DNA of 64,000 bases. Origin: MAG-120531 sp038125995 (GTDB taxonomy: Bacteria; Bacteroidota; Bacteroidia; Flavobacteriales; Flavobacteriaceae). The stretch spans positions 62,001 through 126,000 of the forward strand of contig JAYPEX010000003.1 in the NCBI GenBank assembly GCA_038125995.1, in the 5' to 3' direction. Below the pieces are notes generated by a model. The model saw nothing but the letters and a program-made list of their open reading frames with translations, searched no databases and was not told the DNA's origin. Position numbers and translations under genes: made by a program. Below, in pieces: positions 35,310 through 44,403 of this stretch (its first letter is position 1; each line of letters opens with the position of its first letter).

Positions 35310-35339
35310 AAAAGAAAGCGATGCATTTGCACCGCTTTC
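35309..35339 (-). terminator. Intrinsic terminator of the M1 peptidase gene
   Basis: On the minus strand, stem GAAAGCG / CGCTTTC (arms at 35333-35339 and 35314-35320) with an inner TGCA pairing, followed by TTTTTAT. It separates the M1 peptidase gene from tatA. Confidence 0.75.
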
Positions 35340-35360
35340 ACAAAAAATATAATCTATAAA

Positions 35361-37679
35361 TTATCCTTTCATATTTTCTTTGAATTCATCAAATTCAGAT
35401 TTGATTTCTTCTTTTGGCCAACTGTTGTTAGTCGTATCAATATCAGCAGTTTCTGCTTTTGGATCCACTACGATACCAACGATTTCTTTGTCAGAAGATA
35501 CCACTCGCTTTACTTCTTGATCGTTCTTTCTCCAAATTTCAGCAGGATAGGTCACATCCTCTGTAGTACCATCTGCATAGGTGTATGAAACGATCAGTGG
35601 CATTGGAATTCCACCTGGTTTTTCAAAAGTAATCTCATAGAAAAACTTAGGCTCTTTAACAGCAGCTCTCTCCTCAGCAGTCATGTTGTCCATCATAAAC
35701 TCCTTAAGTGTTTGAGAGGTTTCAGATGGAGCTTTTCCTTTGAGATCTTCATTGTAGTCTTCTGAACCTTCTTCGGCTAAATACACTAAAGGAGGTAAAT
35801 CAGCCTCTGTAAGATTGCGTTCAGCCATGTATTCTTTCATAGCCTTAGTAGGCTCGTTACTTACATAGTATTTTTTAACACCTTTAACTCCTATATCAAC
35901 ATAGTCAGTTGTGTAGAACCATCCTCTCCAGAAGTAATCTAAATCCACCGCAGAAGCATCTTCCATAGTCCTGAAGAAGTCTTCAGGGGTTGGGTGTTTA
36001 AACTTCCAACGCTGCGCATAAGTTTTAAAAGCCTTGTCAAATAGTTCTCTACCCATTACTGTTTCTCTTAGAATGTTTAATGCAGTAGCTGGTTTTGCAT
36101 AGGCATTAGGTCCTAATTGATATACATTCTCGGGATTCGACATAATAGGAGCGATAAAACTTTGATCTCCTTTCATATAAGGAACAATTTTTGAAGGGTC
36201 TCCTCTTCGCGATGGATACTTTTCATTTGGAGCGATGATCTCTGGATAAGTTTCACCAAAATCTTGCTCTGCTAAATACTGCATAAAGGTATCCAATCCT
36301 TCATCCATCCATCCCCATTGACGCTCATCTGAGTTGACAATCATTGGGAAAAAATTGTGTCCTACCTCGTGAATAATAACACTCATCATACCGTACTTGG
36401 TACGATCTGAATAGGTGCCATCTTCATTAGGACGTCCGTAGTTCCAGCATATCATTGGATATTCCATCCCTTGGTTCTTCGCGTGAACTGAAATCGCCTT
36501 AGGATAAGGATAGTCAAAAGTGTATTTAGAATACGATTTTAAAGTAGAGGCTACAACCTTTGTAGACCAATCTTCCCAAAGTGGATTTCCTTCTTTTGGA
36601 TACATGGAAACAGCCATCACATCTCTAGCTCCAATTTTTACAGCCATCATATCCCAGATGAATTTTCGTGAGGATGCAAACGCAAAATCTCTTACATTTT
36701 GAGCCTTAAATTCCCAAGTTTTTGTTTTTGAAGGTGGATTGTCTGAAGTGTGAGCCGCTTCTTTTGCCTCAACTTCGGCTTGAGTAACGATCATAACAGG
36801 TTCAGAATAAGATTTACTAGCCTGTTCGTAACGACTCATCATTTCTCTAGAAAAGACTTGCTTTCTATTTTGAAGCTCACCAGTTCCATCTACTATATGG
36901 TCTTCTGGCACGGTAATACTTACTTCGTAGTCTCCAAAGGTTAAAGCAAACTCTCCAGATCCCCAAAATTGATGGTTTTGCCAGCCTTCCACATCACTGT
37001 AAACAGCCATTCGCGGAAAGAATTGAGCAATCACATAGGCTCTGTTACCATCGTTAGCAAAGTACTCATAACCAGAACGTGCTCTGTTAACAGTGTGGTC
37101 TGGAATATTGTACCACCATTTAACATTAAAACTTACTGATTCTCCAGAAGCCAATGGCATGAAGAGATCAATACGCATCATCGTTTGATTGATCGTGTGT
37201 CTCATAGGAGCACCGCGCTCATCTGTAACTGAAAGGATATTAAATCCTCCGTCAAAAGGTTCTGCAAGATAAGATGAAGCAAAAGCAGAAGCTTGTTGTG
37301 CTAAAGGAACACCACTACCATTTCTAAGAGGTGCCTTAGAATCTTTTGCTCTTACGTTTTGATCGAGTTGAAGCCATAAAAATTCTAATGCATCCGGAGA
37401 ATTATTAATATATGTAATCGTTTCTTCTCCATCAATTCTCGCGTTCTTGTCATCGAGAACTATATTCATTTTGTAATTAGCCTGTTGTTGATAATAATCT
37501 GGTCCAGGAGCACCAGAAGCAGATCTATAGGTGTTTGGCGAAGCAAACTCTTGATACAACTGCCTGAATTTACTTTGATTTTCATGCCCACCTTCTCTTT
37601 GTGGAGCTTCTTCTTGAGCAGTAACCACCATAGAAAAAGCTATAAAAAGAAGTGAAAATAGTTTGTTAAATCGTTTCAT
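35361..37679 (-). CDS. Exported M1-family metallopeptidase
   Basis: Zinc aminopeptidase-like protein of 772 residues with a signal peptide (MKRFNKLFSLLFIAFSMVVTAQ). The N-terminal beta-sandwich is followed by the catalytic domain with HEVGHNFFP and, 18 residues on, WGWMDEGLD, giving the HExxH-x18-E zinc site. The exopeptidase GAMEN motif appears as the variant GMEYPMICWN. Likely periplasmic or outer-membrane associated. Three further exported proteins are encoded upstream on the same strand; a terminator follows. Confidence 0.93.
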   Translation of the reverse strand: MKRFNKLFSLLFIAFSMVVTAQEEAPQREGGHENQSKFRQLYQEFASPNTYRSASGAPGPDYYQQQANYKMNIVLDDKNARIDGEETITYINNSPDALEFLWLQLDQNVRAKDSKAPLRNGSGVPLAQQASAFASSYLAEPFDGGFNILSVTDERGAPMRHTINQTMMRIDLFMPLASGESVSFNVKWWYNIPDHTVNRARSGYEYFANDGNRAYVIAQFFPRMAVYSDVEGWQNHQFWGSGEFALTFGDYEVSITVPEDHIVDGTGELQNRKQVFSREMMSRYEQASKSYSEPVMIVTQAEVEAKEAAHTSDNPPSKTKTWEFKAQNVRDFAFASSRKFIWDMMAVKIGARDVMAVSMYPKEGNPLWEDWSTKVVASTLKSYSKYTFDYPYPKAISVHAKNQGMEYPMICWNYGRPNEDGTYSDRTKYGMMSVIIHEVGHNFFPMIVNSDERQWGWMDEGLDTFMQYLAEQDFGETYPEIIAPNEKYPSRRGDPSKIVPYMKGDQSFIAPIMSNPENVYQLGPNAYAKPATALNILRETVMGRELFDKAFKTYAQRWKFKHPTPEDFFRTMEDASAVDLDYFWRGWFYTTDYVDIGVKGVKKYYVSNEPTKAMKEYMAERNLTEADLPPLVYLAEEGSEDYNEDLKGKAPSETSQTLKEFMMDNMTAEERAAVKEPKFFYEITFEKPGGIPMPLIVSYTYADGTTEDVTYPAEIWRKNDQEVKRVVSSDKEIVGIVVDPKAETADIDTTNNSWPKEEIKSEFDEFKENMKG

Positions 37680-37740
37680 TAGTTCGGGTTTATAATTTTT
37701 GTTGAAAATAGTTAATTAATTCTTTTAAAGGAAGGTTTTG

Positions 37741-38262
37741 TTAAAAATTTAACTGACCCGAGGATCGTTCAAGAATCAGCATCAAACTCTTTTTTTTACC
37801 ACCCAGTTGAATGTGAACAATATTTTGCTGCTCTTCAAATAAATCCATCAAAACTTCATTCTGTACCTCAATGGATTTTAAACGCTCTAGCTCATTGAAA
37901 TCAGCTTCCATAAAGAATACCAATTGATCATTATCGACCTTGTGACCTAAGATATTGTAATCCAATACAGCTCCATTTACTTTTAAAAGTAATTTTGCCT
38001 TGAGGTATTTTTCAATATAGTATTGGGCCATCTGATCCTCAAACTCTGTGGTGAGCTTGGATTCGATTTCATATCTAGACAAAAGCACCGTATCTAAATC
38101 ATCGATAAAAATTCTGCTGACAATTCGTAGCTTTTGATCAGATTCAGAATAAGTAATTTCAGAAACGCTGAGATAAAACTTATGCAAAGTACTAAATGAC
38201 ATAAACACTAGAGTTAACGAAACAAGTACCCCTTTATAAAATCCGTTGTATTTCATACTCAA
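37741..38262 (-). CDS. DUF6702-family exported protein
   Basis: A 173-residue protein with an N-terminal membrane segment or signal (about 8-26) and then HKFYLSVSEITYS, the start of the DUF6702 domain, with the FIDDLDTVL stretch. The family is common in Bacteroidota and found near M1 peptidases; no function is known. The start overlaps the stop of the carboxypeptidase-like gene upstream by 4 bases, so it is the third gene of a short operon. Confidence 0.82.
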   Translation of the reverse strand: MSMKYNGFYKGVLVSLTLVFMSFSTLHKFYLSVSEITYSESDQKLRIVSRIFIDDLDTVLLSRYEIESKLTTEFEDQMAQYYIEKYLKAKLLLKVNGAVLDYNILGHKVDNDQLVFFMEADFNELERLKSIEVQNEVLMDLFEEQQNIVHIQLGGKKKSLMLILERSSGQLNF

Positions 38263-39038
38263 TTTAATTTATTTAGATCTCTGTATTGCACGCTCTTTTC
38301 TCTTAACAGTTCCCAAATTTTAAATTTGTCCTTGAGTTGAGCGTAATAGTTAAACTCAGGATCTGTTTCACAATAAAACATAAAATCGAGAATCTTCTCT
38401 TGGTCAATATTTAAATGATTGATAAACAACGAATCGGGATAATAATAACGCACCTGCAAGGTACGCTGATTCTTTAAATCAACAGCTACAATTTTTTTAA
38501 GCTTTTTAGTTCTTCCTGTGATCGCATTGAGAATAGGATTTACGGGTAATATCCCACCACCGGTCGTAGCCTCGTTTAGAATTCGCTGTGATTTTCGCAT
38601 CGGAGTCGCATCGGCGTTGGGTAAACCAAGGGTAAACTCACTGACTTGATCTTCTGCTCTGATCGCTTCCATATCCACCAATAAATCACCTGATAAATTA
38701 TAGGGCATCACAACTACTTCATTTAATGAGACTACTTCTGCTTCTAAATCTAATGCCAATGAAAATTTGTTGTAATTCTCAGAGTCGATAATTAATTGCT
38801 TGGTTTGATAACCAACCCCTCTAATAACCAGAGTGTCGTTGAGTTTTGAACTAATACTAAAATATCCATTAGCATTACTAATAGTTGCTAATTGACTGGT
38901 TTTATTAATAATATGTATTCCACTTACTTCACCCGACAAAGAAATCAAAACTCCGTTAATCTTCTTTAAGTCTGATTCCTGTGCACTGAGCTGGATACTG
39001 AGCACTAATAAAATAAGAGTCCAAAAGTTATTATTCAT
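38259..39038 (-). CDS. Exported protein with N-terminal carboxypeptidase-regulatory-like domain (copy 2)
   Basis: A 259-residue protein with a signal peptide (ending QLSAQE) and a CarboxypepD_reg-like beta sandwich (about 22-110: ISLSGEVSGIHIINKTS, ANGYFSISSKLNDTLVIRGVGYQTK). The rest, with LNEATTGGGILPVNP, has no domain I recognise. This N-terminal domain is the one also found in TonB-dependent receptors, but there is no barrel here. It overlaps the paralogue upstream by 8 bases and the DUF6702 gene downstream by 4. Confidence 0.8.
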   Translation of the reverse strand: MNNNFWTLILLVLSIQLSAQESDLKKINGVLISLSGEVSGIHIINKTSQLATISNANGYFSISSKLNDTLVIRGVGYQTKQLIIDSENYNKFSLALDLEAEVVSLNEVVVMPYNLSGDLLVDMEAIRAEDQVSEFTLGLPNADATPMRKSQRILNEATTGGGILPVNPILNAITGRTKKLKKIVAVDLKNQRTLQVRYYYPDSLFINHLNIDQEKILDFMFYCETDPEFNYYAQLKDKFKIWELLREKSVQYRDLNKLN

Positions 39039-39765
39039 TATTTTGGTTTAAGTAGGCCTGAGATTGCGCTACTAAAAACTGAATCAGTTCAAATTCATTT
39101 TTCTTTAACATCAGTGATTTTTCTGGAGATTGAGCATCGCAAAATTCCAAGAAACCATCAATCGTATCCACAGATAAATACAAATTATCTACAAAAAACT
39201 GATCGTCGTACACTGCTCTTAAAATTTCAGAAAGCTTCAAGTTCGGACGATTCTTATCGATGTTATCCTTGAAGATTGCCTTAAAAATATTCACAAAATT
39301 AATTCCGTTTTTCATCCCTCTCAAATACGTGGGTTGAGCGATGTTTTCTACCTCCGTTCCACGATCAATTTCATAGACGTATTGTTTGAATTCTTCGTTT
39401 TTAAGTTCCAAGAACTTCGCTCTGTTTTCCGGAGAAATAACCACTTCATCGAGAACATTGACCTTCTCATTAACCTCAACCACGATACGATTGTTATCGA
39501 TGATTTCCTGAGTAATAACAAGGTGTTTTAGTTCGTAATTGACCGCCATAAATACCAACTCATCTCCTACAGCAACATCGATTCTAAACCTTCCATTTTC
39601 ATCGGTAATCGTAAAGTCCTCTGTGGTTGTATTGATGACCTGTTCATTAACCACATTACTGGATCGATACAACACCTGTCCCATAATCTGTTGACGATCT
39701 ACTTCTTGAGCAGAAAGAATCGATGAAAACAAGAAAAGACTTAAAAAGAGTGATTTAAATTTCAT
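39031..39765 (-). CDS. Exported protein with N-terminal carboxypeptidase-regulatory-like domain (copy 1)
   Basis: A 244-residue secreted protein with signal peptide (MKFKSLFLSLFLFSSILSAQ) and the same layout as the next gene: IMGQVLYRSSNVVNEQVIN, DENGRFRIDVAVGDELVFMAVNYE, then NVLDEVVISP. The C-terminal half is helical and unassigned. It is the first gene of the three-gene run carboxypeptidase-like 1, carboxypeptidase-like 2, DUF6702. Function unknown. Confidence 0.8.
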   Translation of the reverse strand: MKFKSLFLSLFLFSSILSAQEVDRQQIMGQVLYRSSNVVNEQVINTTTEDFTITDENGRFRIDVAVGDELVFMAVNYELKHLVITQEIIDNNRIVVEVNEKVNVLDEVVISPENRAKFLELKNEEFKQYVYEIDRGTEVENIAQPTYLRGMKNGINFVNIFKAIFKDNIDKNRPNLKLSEILRAVYDDQFFVDNLYLSVDTIDGFLEFCDAQSPEKSLMLKKNEFELIQFLVAQSQAYLNQNNE

Positions 39766-39859
39766 GGGGTCTTAATTTGTTCTTTAAATTTACGAATTCT
39801 AATTGGTAAAATAAATTCAAAACAGTAGAAATCACTAGCAATAAAACACTAAACTTTTG

Positions 39860-39867
39860 TTAATTTG
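39860..39867 (+). promoter_or_regulatory. -7-like element of pepE (TTAATTTG)
   Basis: One mismatch to TAnnTTTG (T for A at position 2), ending 5 nt before the pepE ATG. Tentative. Confidence 0.3.
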
Positions 39868-39872
39868 TCTCT

Positions 39873-40565
39873 ATGAAAAATCTCCTTCTAGCTTCCACAA
39901 GCACTTTATACGGTGAAAAACATTTGGAATACCTCCTTGATGACCTCAAAGACTTCTTTAAAGATACTCAAGAGCTGTGTTTCATACCTTTTGCTAGACC
40001 TGGAGCAATTAGCTGGGATCATTACACAAGACATGTTGCTCAGTCTTTTGCTAAAATTGGAATTAAAGTAAAAGGCATTCACGAGTATCAAGACCCAAAG
40101 AAGGCTTTACTAACTGCTCAAGGAATCTTTACTGGAGGCGGTAATACTTTTGTATTGGTTAAAGAACTATACGATCTACAGTTGATGGATACACTTAGAC
40201 AAGCCATGGAAAATGGAGTCCCATACCTCGGATGTAGTGCTGGCAGTAATATTGCTGGAATGACCATGCATACCACTAACGATATGCCTATTGTAATGCC
40301 CAAATCATTTGAAACGACTGCTGTAGTTCCTTTTAATATCAATGCTCATTATATGGATCCCATTGTAGGACTAAAGCATAATGGCGAGAGTAGAATTGAT
40401 CGCATCGCTGAATTTCAACACTTTCACAAAATTCCTGTAGTTGGTATTCCCGAAGGTGATTATATCAGAGTGATTGGCGATCAAATTAGTTTAGTAGGAC
40501 CTCATCAAGCAAAACTATTTATGCCGGATCAAAAACCATTTGACACTGATAAACTTCTTTTTTAA
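39873..40565 (+). CDS. pepE: Dipeptidase E (peptidase S51)
   Basis: Cytoplasmic serine dipeptidase specific for N-terminal aspartate. The 230 residues match the E. coli enzyme length. The nucleophile elbow is LGCSAGSN, preceded by FTGGGNTF, and the NINAHYMDP and IPEGDYIRV blocks are family typical. GNAT acetyltransferase gene starts one base after its stop. Confidence 0.94.
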   Translation: MKNLLLASTSTLYGEKHLEYLLDDLKDFFKDTQELCFIPFARPGAISWDHYTRHVAQSFAKIGIKVKGIHEYQDPKKALLTAQGIFTGGGNTFVLVKELYDLQLMDTLRQAMENGVPYLGCSAGSNIAGMTMHTTNDMPIVMPKSFETTAVVPFNINAHYMDPIVGLKHNGESRIDRIAEFQHFHKIPVVGIPEGDYIRVIGDQISLVGPHQAKLFMPDQKPFDTDKLLF

Positions 40566-40566
40566 A

Positions 40567-41159
40567 ATGAAAATTAGACAAATAACAGCAGAAGAAACCC
40601 ATCCCGTTCGACATGCCGAACTCAGACGCGGTATGCCAATTGAATCCTGTGAAATGGATGGCGATTCCAGAGTTGGAAGCATTCATTTAGGTGGCTTTAT
40701 CGATGACAAACTCGTAGCGGTTTCCAGTTATTTCTTTGCTCCCTATGTTCCCTACCCAGGACATAAATCCCTACAACTTAGAGGAATGGCCGTACTGAGT
40801 GACTATCAAAAAAAGAGCTATGGATNNNNNNNNNNNNNNNNNNNNNNNNNNNNNNNNNNNNNNNNNNNNNNNNNNNNNNNNNNNNNNNNNNNNNNNNNNN
40901 NNNNNNNNNNNNNNNNNNNNNNNNNCTACAACTTAGAGGAATGGCCGTACTGAGTGACTATCAAAAAAAGAGCTATGGATCGCTATTGCTTTCCTTTGCA
41001 GAGCAGTGGTTCATGCAAAGAGGGGTTCGTCTTATATGGATGAACGCCAGAACAACTGCTGTACCGTTCTATGAAAAATTAGGATATGAAAAACAAGGTT
41101 CAGAGTTTGAAATCACACCTCATGGACCGCATTACATTATGCATAAAATTCTGATGTAA
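40567..41159 (+). CDS. GNAT-family N-acetyltransferase, interrupted only by an assembly gap
   Basis: As deposited the gene is broken by 100 N and a repeated 55-bp stretch. Removing the N run and one copy of the repeat (joining base 40825 to 40981) gives an open frame of 438 bases, 145 residues, from MKIRQITAEE to HYIMHKILM. It then shows the GNAT pattern: LRGMAVLSDYQKKSYGS (motif A with the acetyl-CoA loop), WMNARTTAVPFYEKLGY (motif B). Substrate unknown. Downstream of pepE with a one-base gap. Confidence 0.85.
40771..40825 (+). repeat. Left copy of the 55-bp identical gap flank
   Basis: Identical to 40926-40980 over all 55 bases. It lies inside the GNAT coding region, immediately before the N run. 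Confidence 0.97.
40826..40925. other. Assembly gap of 100 N
   Basis: Exactly 100 unknown bases, the conventional size for a gap of unknown length. Because the flanks are identical, the real sequence probably has no missing bases here. Confidence 0.98.
40926..40980 (+). repeat. Right copy of the 55-bp identical gap flank
   Basis: Identical to 40771-40825. The GNAT frame resumes correctly only after this copy. Confidence 0.97.
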
Positions 41160-41244
41160 AATTCTCATTTGAGAATCAAAACCAACTTCGTTTATTAATT
41201 TGTTAAAAAACATCACAACCTATGGGTTTCTAACGAATTGGTGG

Positions 41245-41252
41245 TATTTTTG
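41245..41252 (+). promoter_or_regulatory. -7 promoter element of gpmI (TATTTTTG)
   Basis: Exact TAnnTTTG match, 21 nt before the ATG at 41274. Supports that ATG over an earlier in-frame GTG at 41238. Confidence 0.6.
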
Positions 41253-41273
41253 CACTTTAAACAATTCACCATT

Positions 41274-42797
41274 ATGAATAATAAAGCGATCTTAATGATC
41301 TTAGATGGATGGGGGAAGTCTCCTGATCCTAAAATTTCTGCAATAGCACAAGCCAACACACCATTTGTAGATGGTCTCTACTCTAAATATGCCAATGCCA
41401 ATCTTCGAACTGATGGAATGCACGTAGGATTACCTGAAGGACAAATGGGGAACTCTGAAGTGGGACATATGAATTTAGGTGCTGGTAGAATTGTTTATCA
41501 AGATCTTGTTAAGATTAATCTCGCTGTAGAAAATAAAACCTTAAAGGATGAAGCGGTTTTACAAAAAGCATTTACTTATGCTAAAGAAAACAATAAACCC
41601 GTTCATTTTTTAGGACTCCTATCTGATGGTGGAGTTCACTCGCATATCAAACACTTAAAAGGATTAATCGATGCTGCTTATGAGAGTGGCGTTGGTCAGT
41701 CGTATATTCACGCATTTACCGATGGACGTGATGTCGATCCTAAATCTGGACTTGGATTCACTGAAGAAATTATCGAACACTGTCAAGGAAAAAACGCTGC
41801 TCTAGCTAGTCTTGTAGGTCGTTATTACGCGATGGATAGAGATAAGCGATGGGAACGTGTTAAAATCGCATATGACACTGTAGTCAATGCTATTGGAACA
41901 GATACTGATGATGTTATTGGAGCGATCAAAGAAAGCTATGCTGAAGAGGTTACTGATGAGTTCTTAAAACCAATCATCAATACCAAAGGAATTGATTCAG
42001 AGAACGCAAAAATCAAAGATGGTGATGTCGTTGTTTTCTTTAACTTTAGAACCGATCGTGGTAGAGAATTGACTCAGGTACTCTCTCAGGAAGATTTTCA
42101 CGAACAAAACATGCACAAGCTTGACTTGTACTATGTAACGATGACCATGTATGATGAGTCTTTTAAAGGTATCGAAGTCGTTTACAACAAAGAAAATATC
42201 AAAAGAACTTTAGGAGAAGTAATTGCTGATGCTGGTAAAAAGCAAATCAGAATTGCTGAAACAGAAAAGTACCCTCACGTAACTTTTTTCTTTAACGGAG
42301 GAAGAGAAGAGCCTTACCAGGGTGAACAACGCATCCTCTGCCCTTCTCCAAAGGTAGCCACCTATGACCTTCAACCAGAAATGAGTGCCTTCGACATCAG
42401 GGATGCGATCATTCCTGAATTAGAAAAAGAAGAAGCAGATTTTGTGTGTTTGAATTTTGCTAATCCCGATATGGTTGGCCATACGGGAATCATGTCTGCA
42501 GCCATCAAAGCATGTGAGACTGTAGATCAATGTGCTCAAGCAGTAATTGAAACTGCTTCGGCTCATGGATACAGTACGCTTGTTATTGCAGATCACGGAA
42601 ACTGTGACACCATGGTGAATCCTGATGGATCACCTAATACAGCACATACGACGAATCCTGTTCCTTTCATCTTAGTTGATCCCGATAGAAAACCAGTTAA
42701 AGATGGTATTTTAGGTGATATCGCCCCTACGATTCTTGAAATCTTAGGAGTTGATCAACCTGCAGAGATGACTCAAAAATCACTAATCGGCAACTAA
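41274..42797 (+). CDS. gpmI: 2,3-bisphosphoglycerate-independent phosphoglycerate mutase
   Basis: Interconverts 3- and 2-phosphoglycerate in glycolysis using two Mn ions and a phosphoserine intermediate. Visible: MILDGWG with the first metal Asp, GQMGNSEVGHMNLGAGR with the catalytic Ser, the HAFTDGRDVDPKSG and FNFRTDRGREL blocks, and the late NPDMVGHTG and ADHGNCDTM metal ligands. ATG at 41274 gives 507 residues. Its stop overlaps the map start as TAATG. Confidence 0.97.
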   Translation: MNNKAILMILDGWGKSPDPKISAIAQANTPFVDGLYSKYANANLRTDGMHVGLPEGQMGNSEVGHMNLGAGRIVYQDLVKINLAVENKTLKDEAVLQKAFTYAKENNKPVHFLGLLSDGGVHSHIKHLKGLIDAAYESGVGQSYIHAFTDGRDVDPKSGLGFTEEIIEHCQGKNAALASLVGRYYAMDRDKRWERVKIAYDTVVNAIGTDTDDVIGAIKESYAEEVTDEFLKPIINTKGIDSENAKIKDGDVVVFFNFRTDRGRELTQVLSQEDFHEQNMHKLDLYYVTMTMYDESFKGIEVVYNKENIKRTLGEVIADAGKKQIRIAETEKYPHVTFFFNGGREEPYQGEQRILCPSPKVATYDLQPEMSAFDIRDAIIPELEKEEADFVCLNFANPDMVGHTGIMSAAIKACETVDQCAQAVIETASAHGYSTLVIADHGNCDTMVNPDGSPNTAHTTNPVPFILVDPDRKPVKDGILGDIAPTILEILGVDQPAEMTQKSLIGN

Positions 42798-43603
42798 TGA
42801 TTCACTTAAAAACTCCAGAAGAAATAGAATTAATGCGTGAAAGCGCCTTAATTGTTTCTAAAACCTTAGGAATGTTAGCTTCTGAAGTAAAACCAGGAGT
42901 GACCACTTTAGAACTCGATGCACTAGCAGAAAGCTATATAAGAGATCATGGTGCGGAGCCTGGTTTCTTAGGTTTATACGACTTTCCAAATACCTTGTGT
43001 ATGAGTCCCAATGAACAAGTCGTACATGGGATTCCAAACAATACGCCACTAGCAGAAGGTGATATCATCTCTATCGATTGTGGAGCACTTAAAAATGGTT
43101 TTTACGGAGATCATGCTTATACTTTTGAAGTAGGTGAAGTGAGTCCAGAGGTCAAACAACTTCTAGAAGTCACAAAAAAATCACTATATATAGGAATCGA
43201 ACAGTTCAAACTAGGCAATCGCGTTGGTGATGTCGGTTATGCCATCCAAGAATATACGGAATCATTTGGTTATGGCGTGGTGCGTGAACTCGTTGGACAC
43301 GGTCTTGGAAAAGCAATGCACGAAGATCCTGAAATGCCTAATTACGGTAAACGCGGAAGAGGTAAAAAGTTTATGGAAGGTCAAGTAGTTGCCATCGAAC
43401 CAATGATCAATATGGGAACCCATCGCATCGTTCAACTTAGTGATGGTTGGTCGATTCTAACTGCAGATAAAAAACCATCGGCACACTTTGAACACGATGT
43501 GGCAATCGTCGATGGAAAACCTCAATTATTATCAACTTTCGATTATATTTACGAGGCTTTAGGGATTACTTCAGAAGAAGAAGACCCCTTCAGAAAAAAG
43601 TAA
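42797..43603 (+). CDS. map: Methionine aminopeptidase type I
   Basis: Removes the initiator methionine from nascent proteins. The pita-bread fold has the di-metal ligands visible: ISIDCGA and GFYGDHAYTF (two Asp), GHGLGKAMHEDP (His), AIEPMINMG (Glu) and AHFEHDVAIVDG (Glu). Length 268, without an N-terminal extension. Start coupled to gpmI by a one-base overlap; followed six bases later by a methyltransferase gene. Confidence 0.96.
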   Translation: MIHLKTPEEIELMRESALIVSKTLGMLASEVKPGVTTLELDALAESYIRDHGAEPGFLGLYDFPNTLCMSPNEQVVHGIPNNTPLAEGDIISIDCGALKNGFYGDHAYTFEVGEVSPEVKQLLEVTKKSLYIGIEQFKLGNRVGDVGYAIQEYTESFGYGVVRELVGHGLGKAMHEDPEMPNYGKRGRGKKFMEGQVVAIEPMINMGTHRIVQLSDGWSILTADKKPSAHFEHDVAIVDGKPQLLSTFDYIYEALGITSEEEDPFRKK

Positions 43604-43608
43604 ATAGA

Positions 43609-44403
43609 TTGATTAAATCAGTATTTAAACTTCTTTTAAACAGCATTCCAAGACCATTACTTATTAAGTTAAGTTATGGAATAAGACCTTTATTAGCATT
43701 CTATTACAAAGGGAGTCGCTTTACAGATCCTATTGATGGAAAGAGCTTTAGGGGTTTTCTCCCTTATGGATATCAAACACAACGAGAAAATGTACTAGCT
43801 CCTTCAACTCTTTCATTGGAGCGGCATCGATTACTATGGCTCTATCTCCAAAACGAAACAGACTTATTTACAAAAGAATTTAAGCTTCTTCACTTTGCAC
43901 CTGAACAAGCATTTTTTAAGCGTTTTAAAAAGTTAAAAAATATAAATTATACGACTACAGATTTAAATTCTCCACTGGCGGATATCAAGGCGGATATCTG
44001 CAATCTTCCTTTTGAAGAGAACACCTATGATGTAATCCTTTGTAATCACGTATTAGAACATATCCCTGATCACCAAAAGGCTATGAAAGAACTCTTTCGG
44101 GTACTTAAACCCGGCGGATGGGGAATTGTTCAAATTCCTCAGGATCTCGACAGAGCATACACCTTTGAAGATGATTCCATCACCGATCCCAAAGAACGAG
44201 CCAAAGTTTTTGGTCAATACGACCACCTGAGAGTTTATGGTTTGGACTATCCAGAATACCTTAAAAGAGCTGGATTTGAAGTAGAAATGATCGACTACAC
44301 CAATCAATTCTCGAAAGAAGCGATCGATCGCTATCGATTGGCTAAAGGTGAACTTATTCCTTTGATAAGAAAGCCGATTGAAAGCCTTCTGAAGCCCAAG
44401 TAG
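43609..44403 (+). CDS. Class I SAM-dependent methyltransferase
   Basis: A 264-residue protein with a Rossmann-type methyltransferase core: KLLHFAPEQAFFKRF (altered motif I), DICNLPFEENTYDVILCNHVLEH and RVLKPGGWGIVQIPQD. The N-terminal 90 residues have a hydrophobic helix and the block SFRGFLPYGYQTQRENVLAP, suggesting a specific substrate domain. The start is TTG at 43609; no ATG is available. Its last 50 bases overlap the 3' end of apbE on the other strand. Confidence 0.85.
   Translation: MIKSVFKLLLNSIPRPLLIKLSYGIRPLLAFYYKGSRFTDPIDGKSFRGFLPYGYQTQRENVLAPSTLSLERHRLLWLYLQNETDLFTKEFKLLHFAPEQAFFKRFKKLKNINYTTTDLNSPLADIKADICNLPFEENTYDVILCNHVLEHIPDHQKAMKELFRVLKPGGWGIVQIPQDLDRAYTFEDDSITDPKERAKVFGQYDHLRVYGLDYPEYLKRAGFEVEMIDYTNQFSKEAIDRYRLAKGELIPLIRKPIESLLKPK

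Noticed and set aside
40540..40953. 137-codon frame running through the N run
   Set aside because: An artefact of translating N as sense codons; the real GNAT frame is obtained by removing the gap and one repeat copy.
40771..40980. True tandem duplication or target-site duplication of an inserted element
   Set aside because: The copies are exactly 55 bp and identical, the gap is exactly 100 N, and collapse restores the gene; an assembly artefact explains all three.
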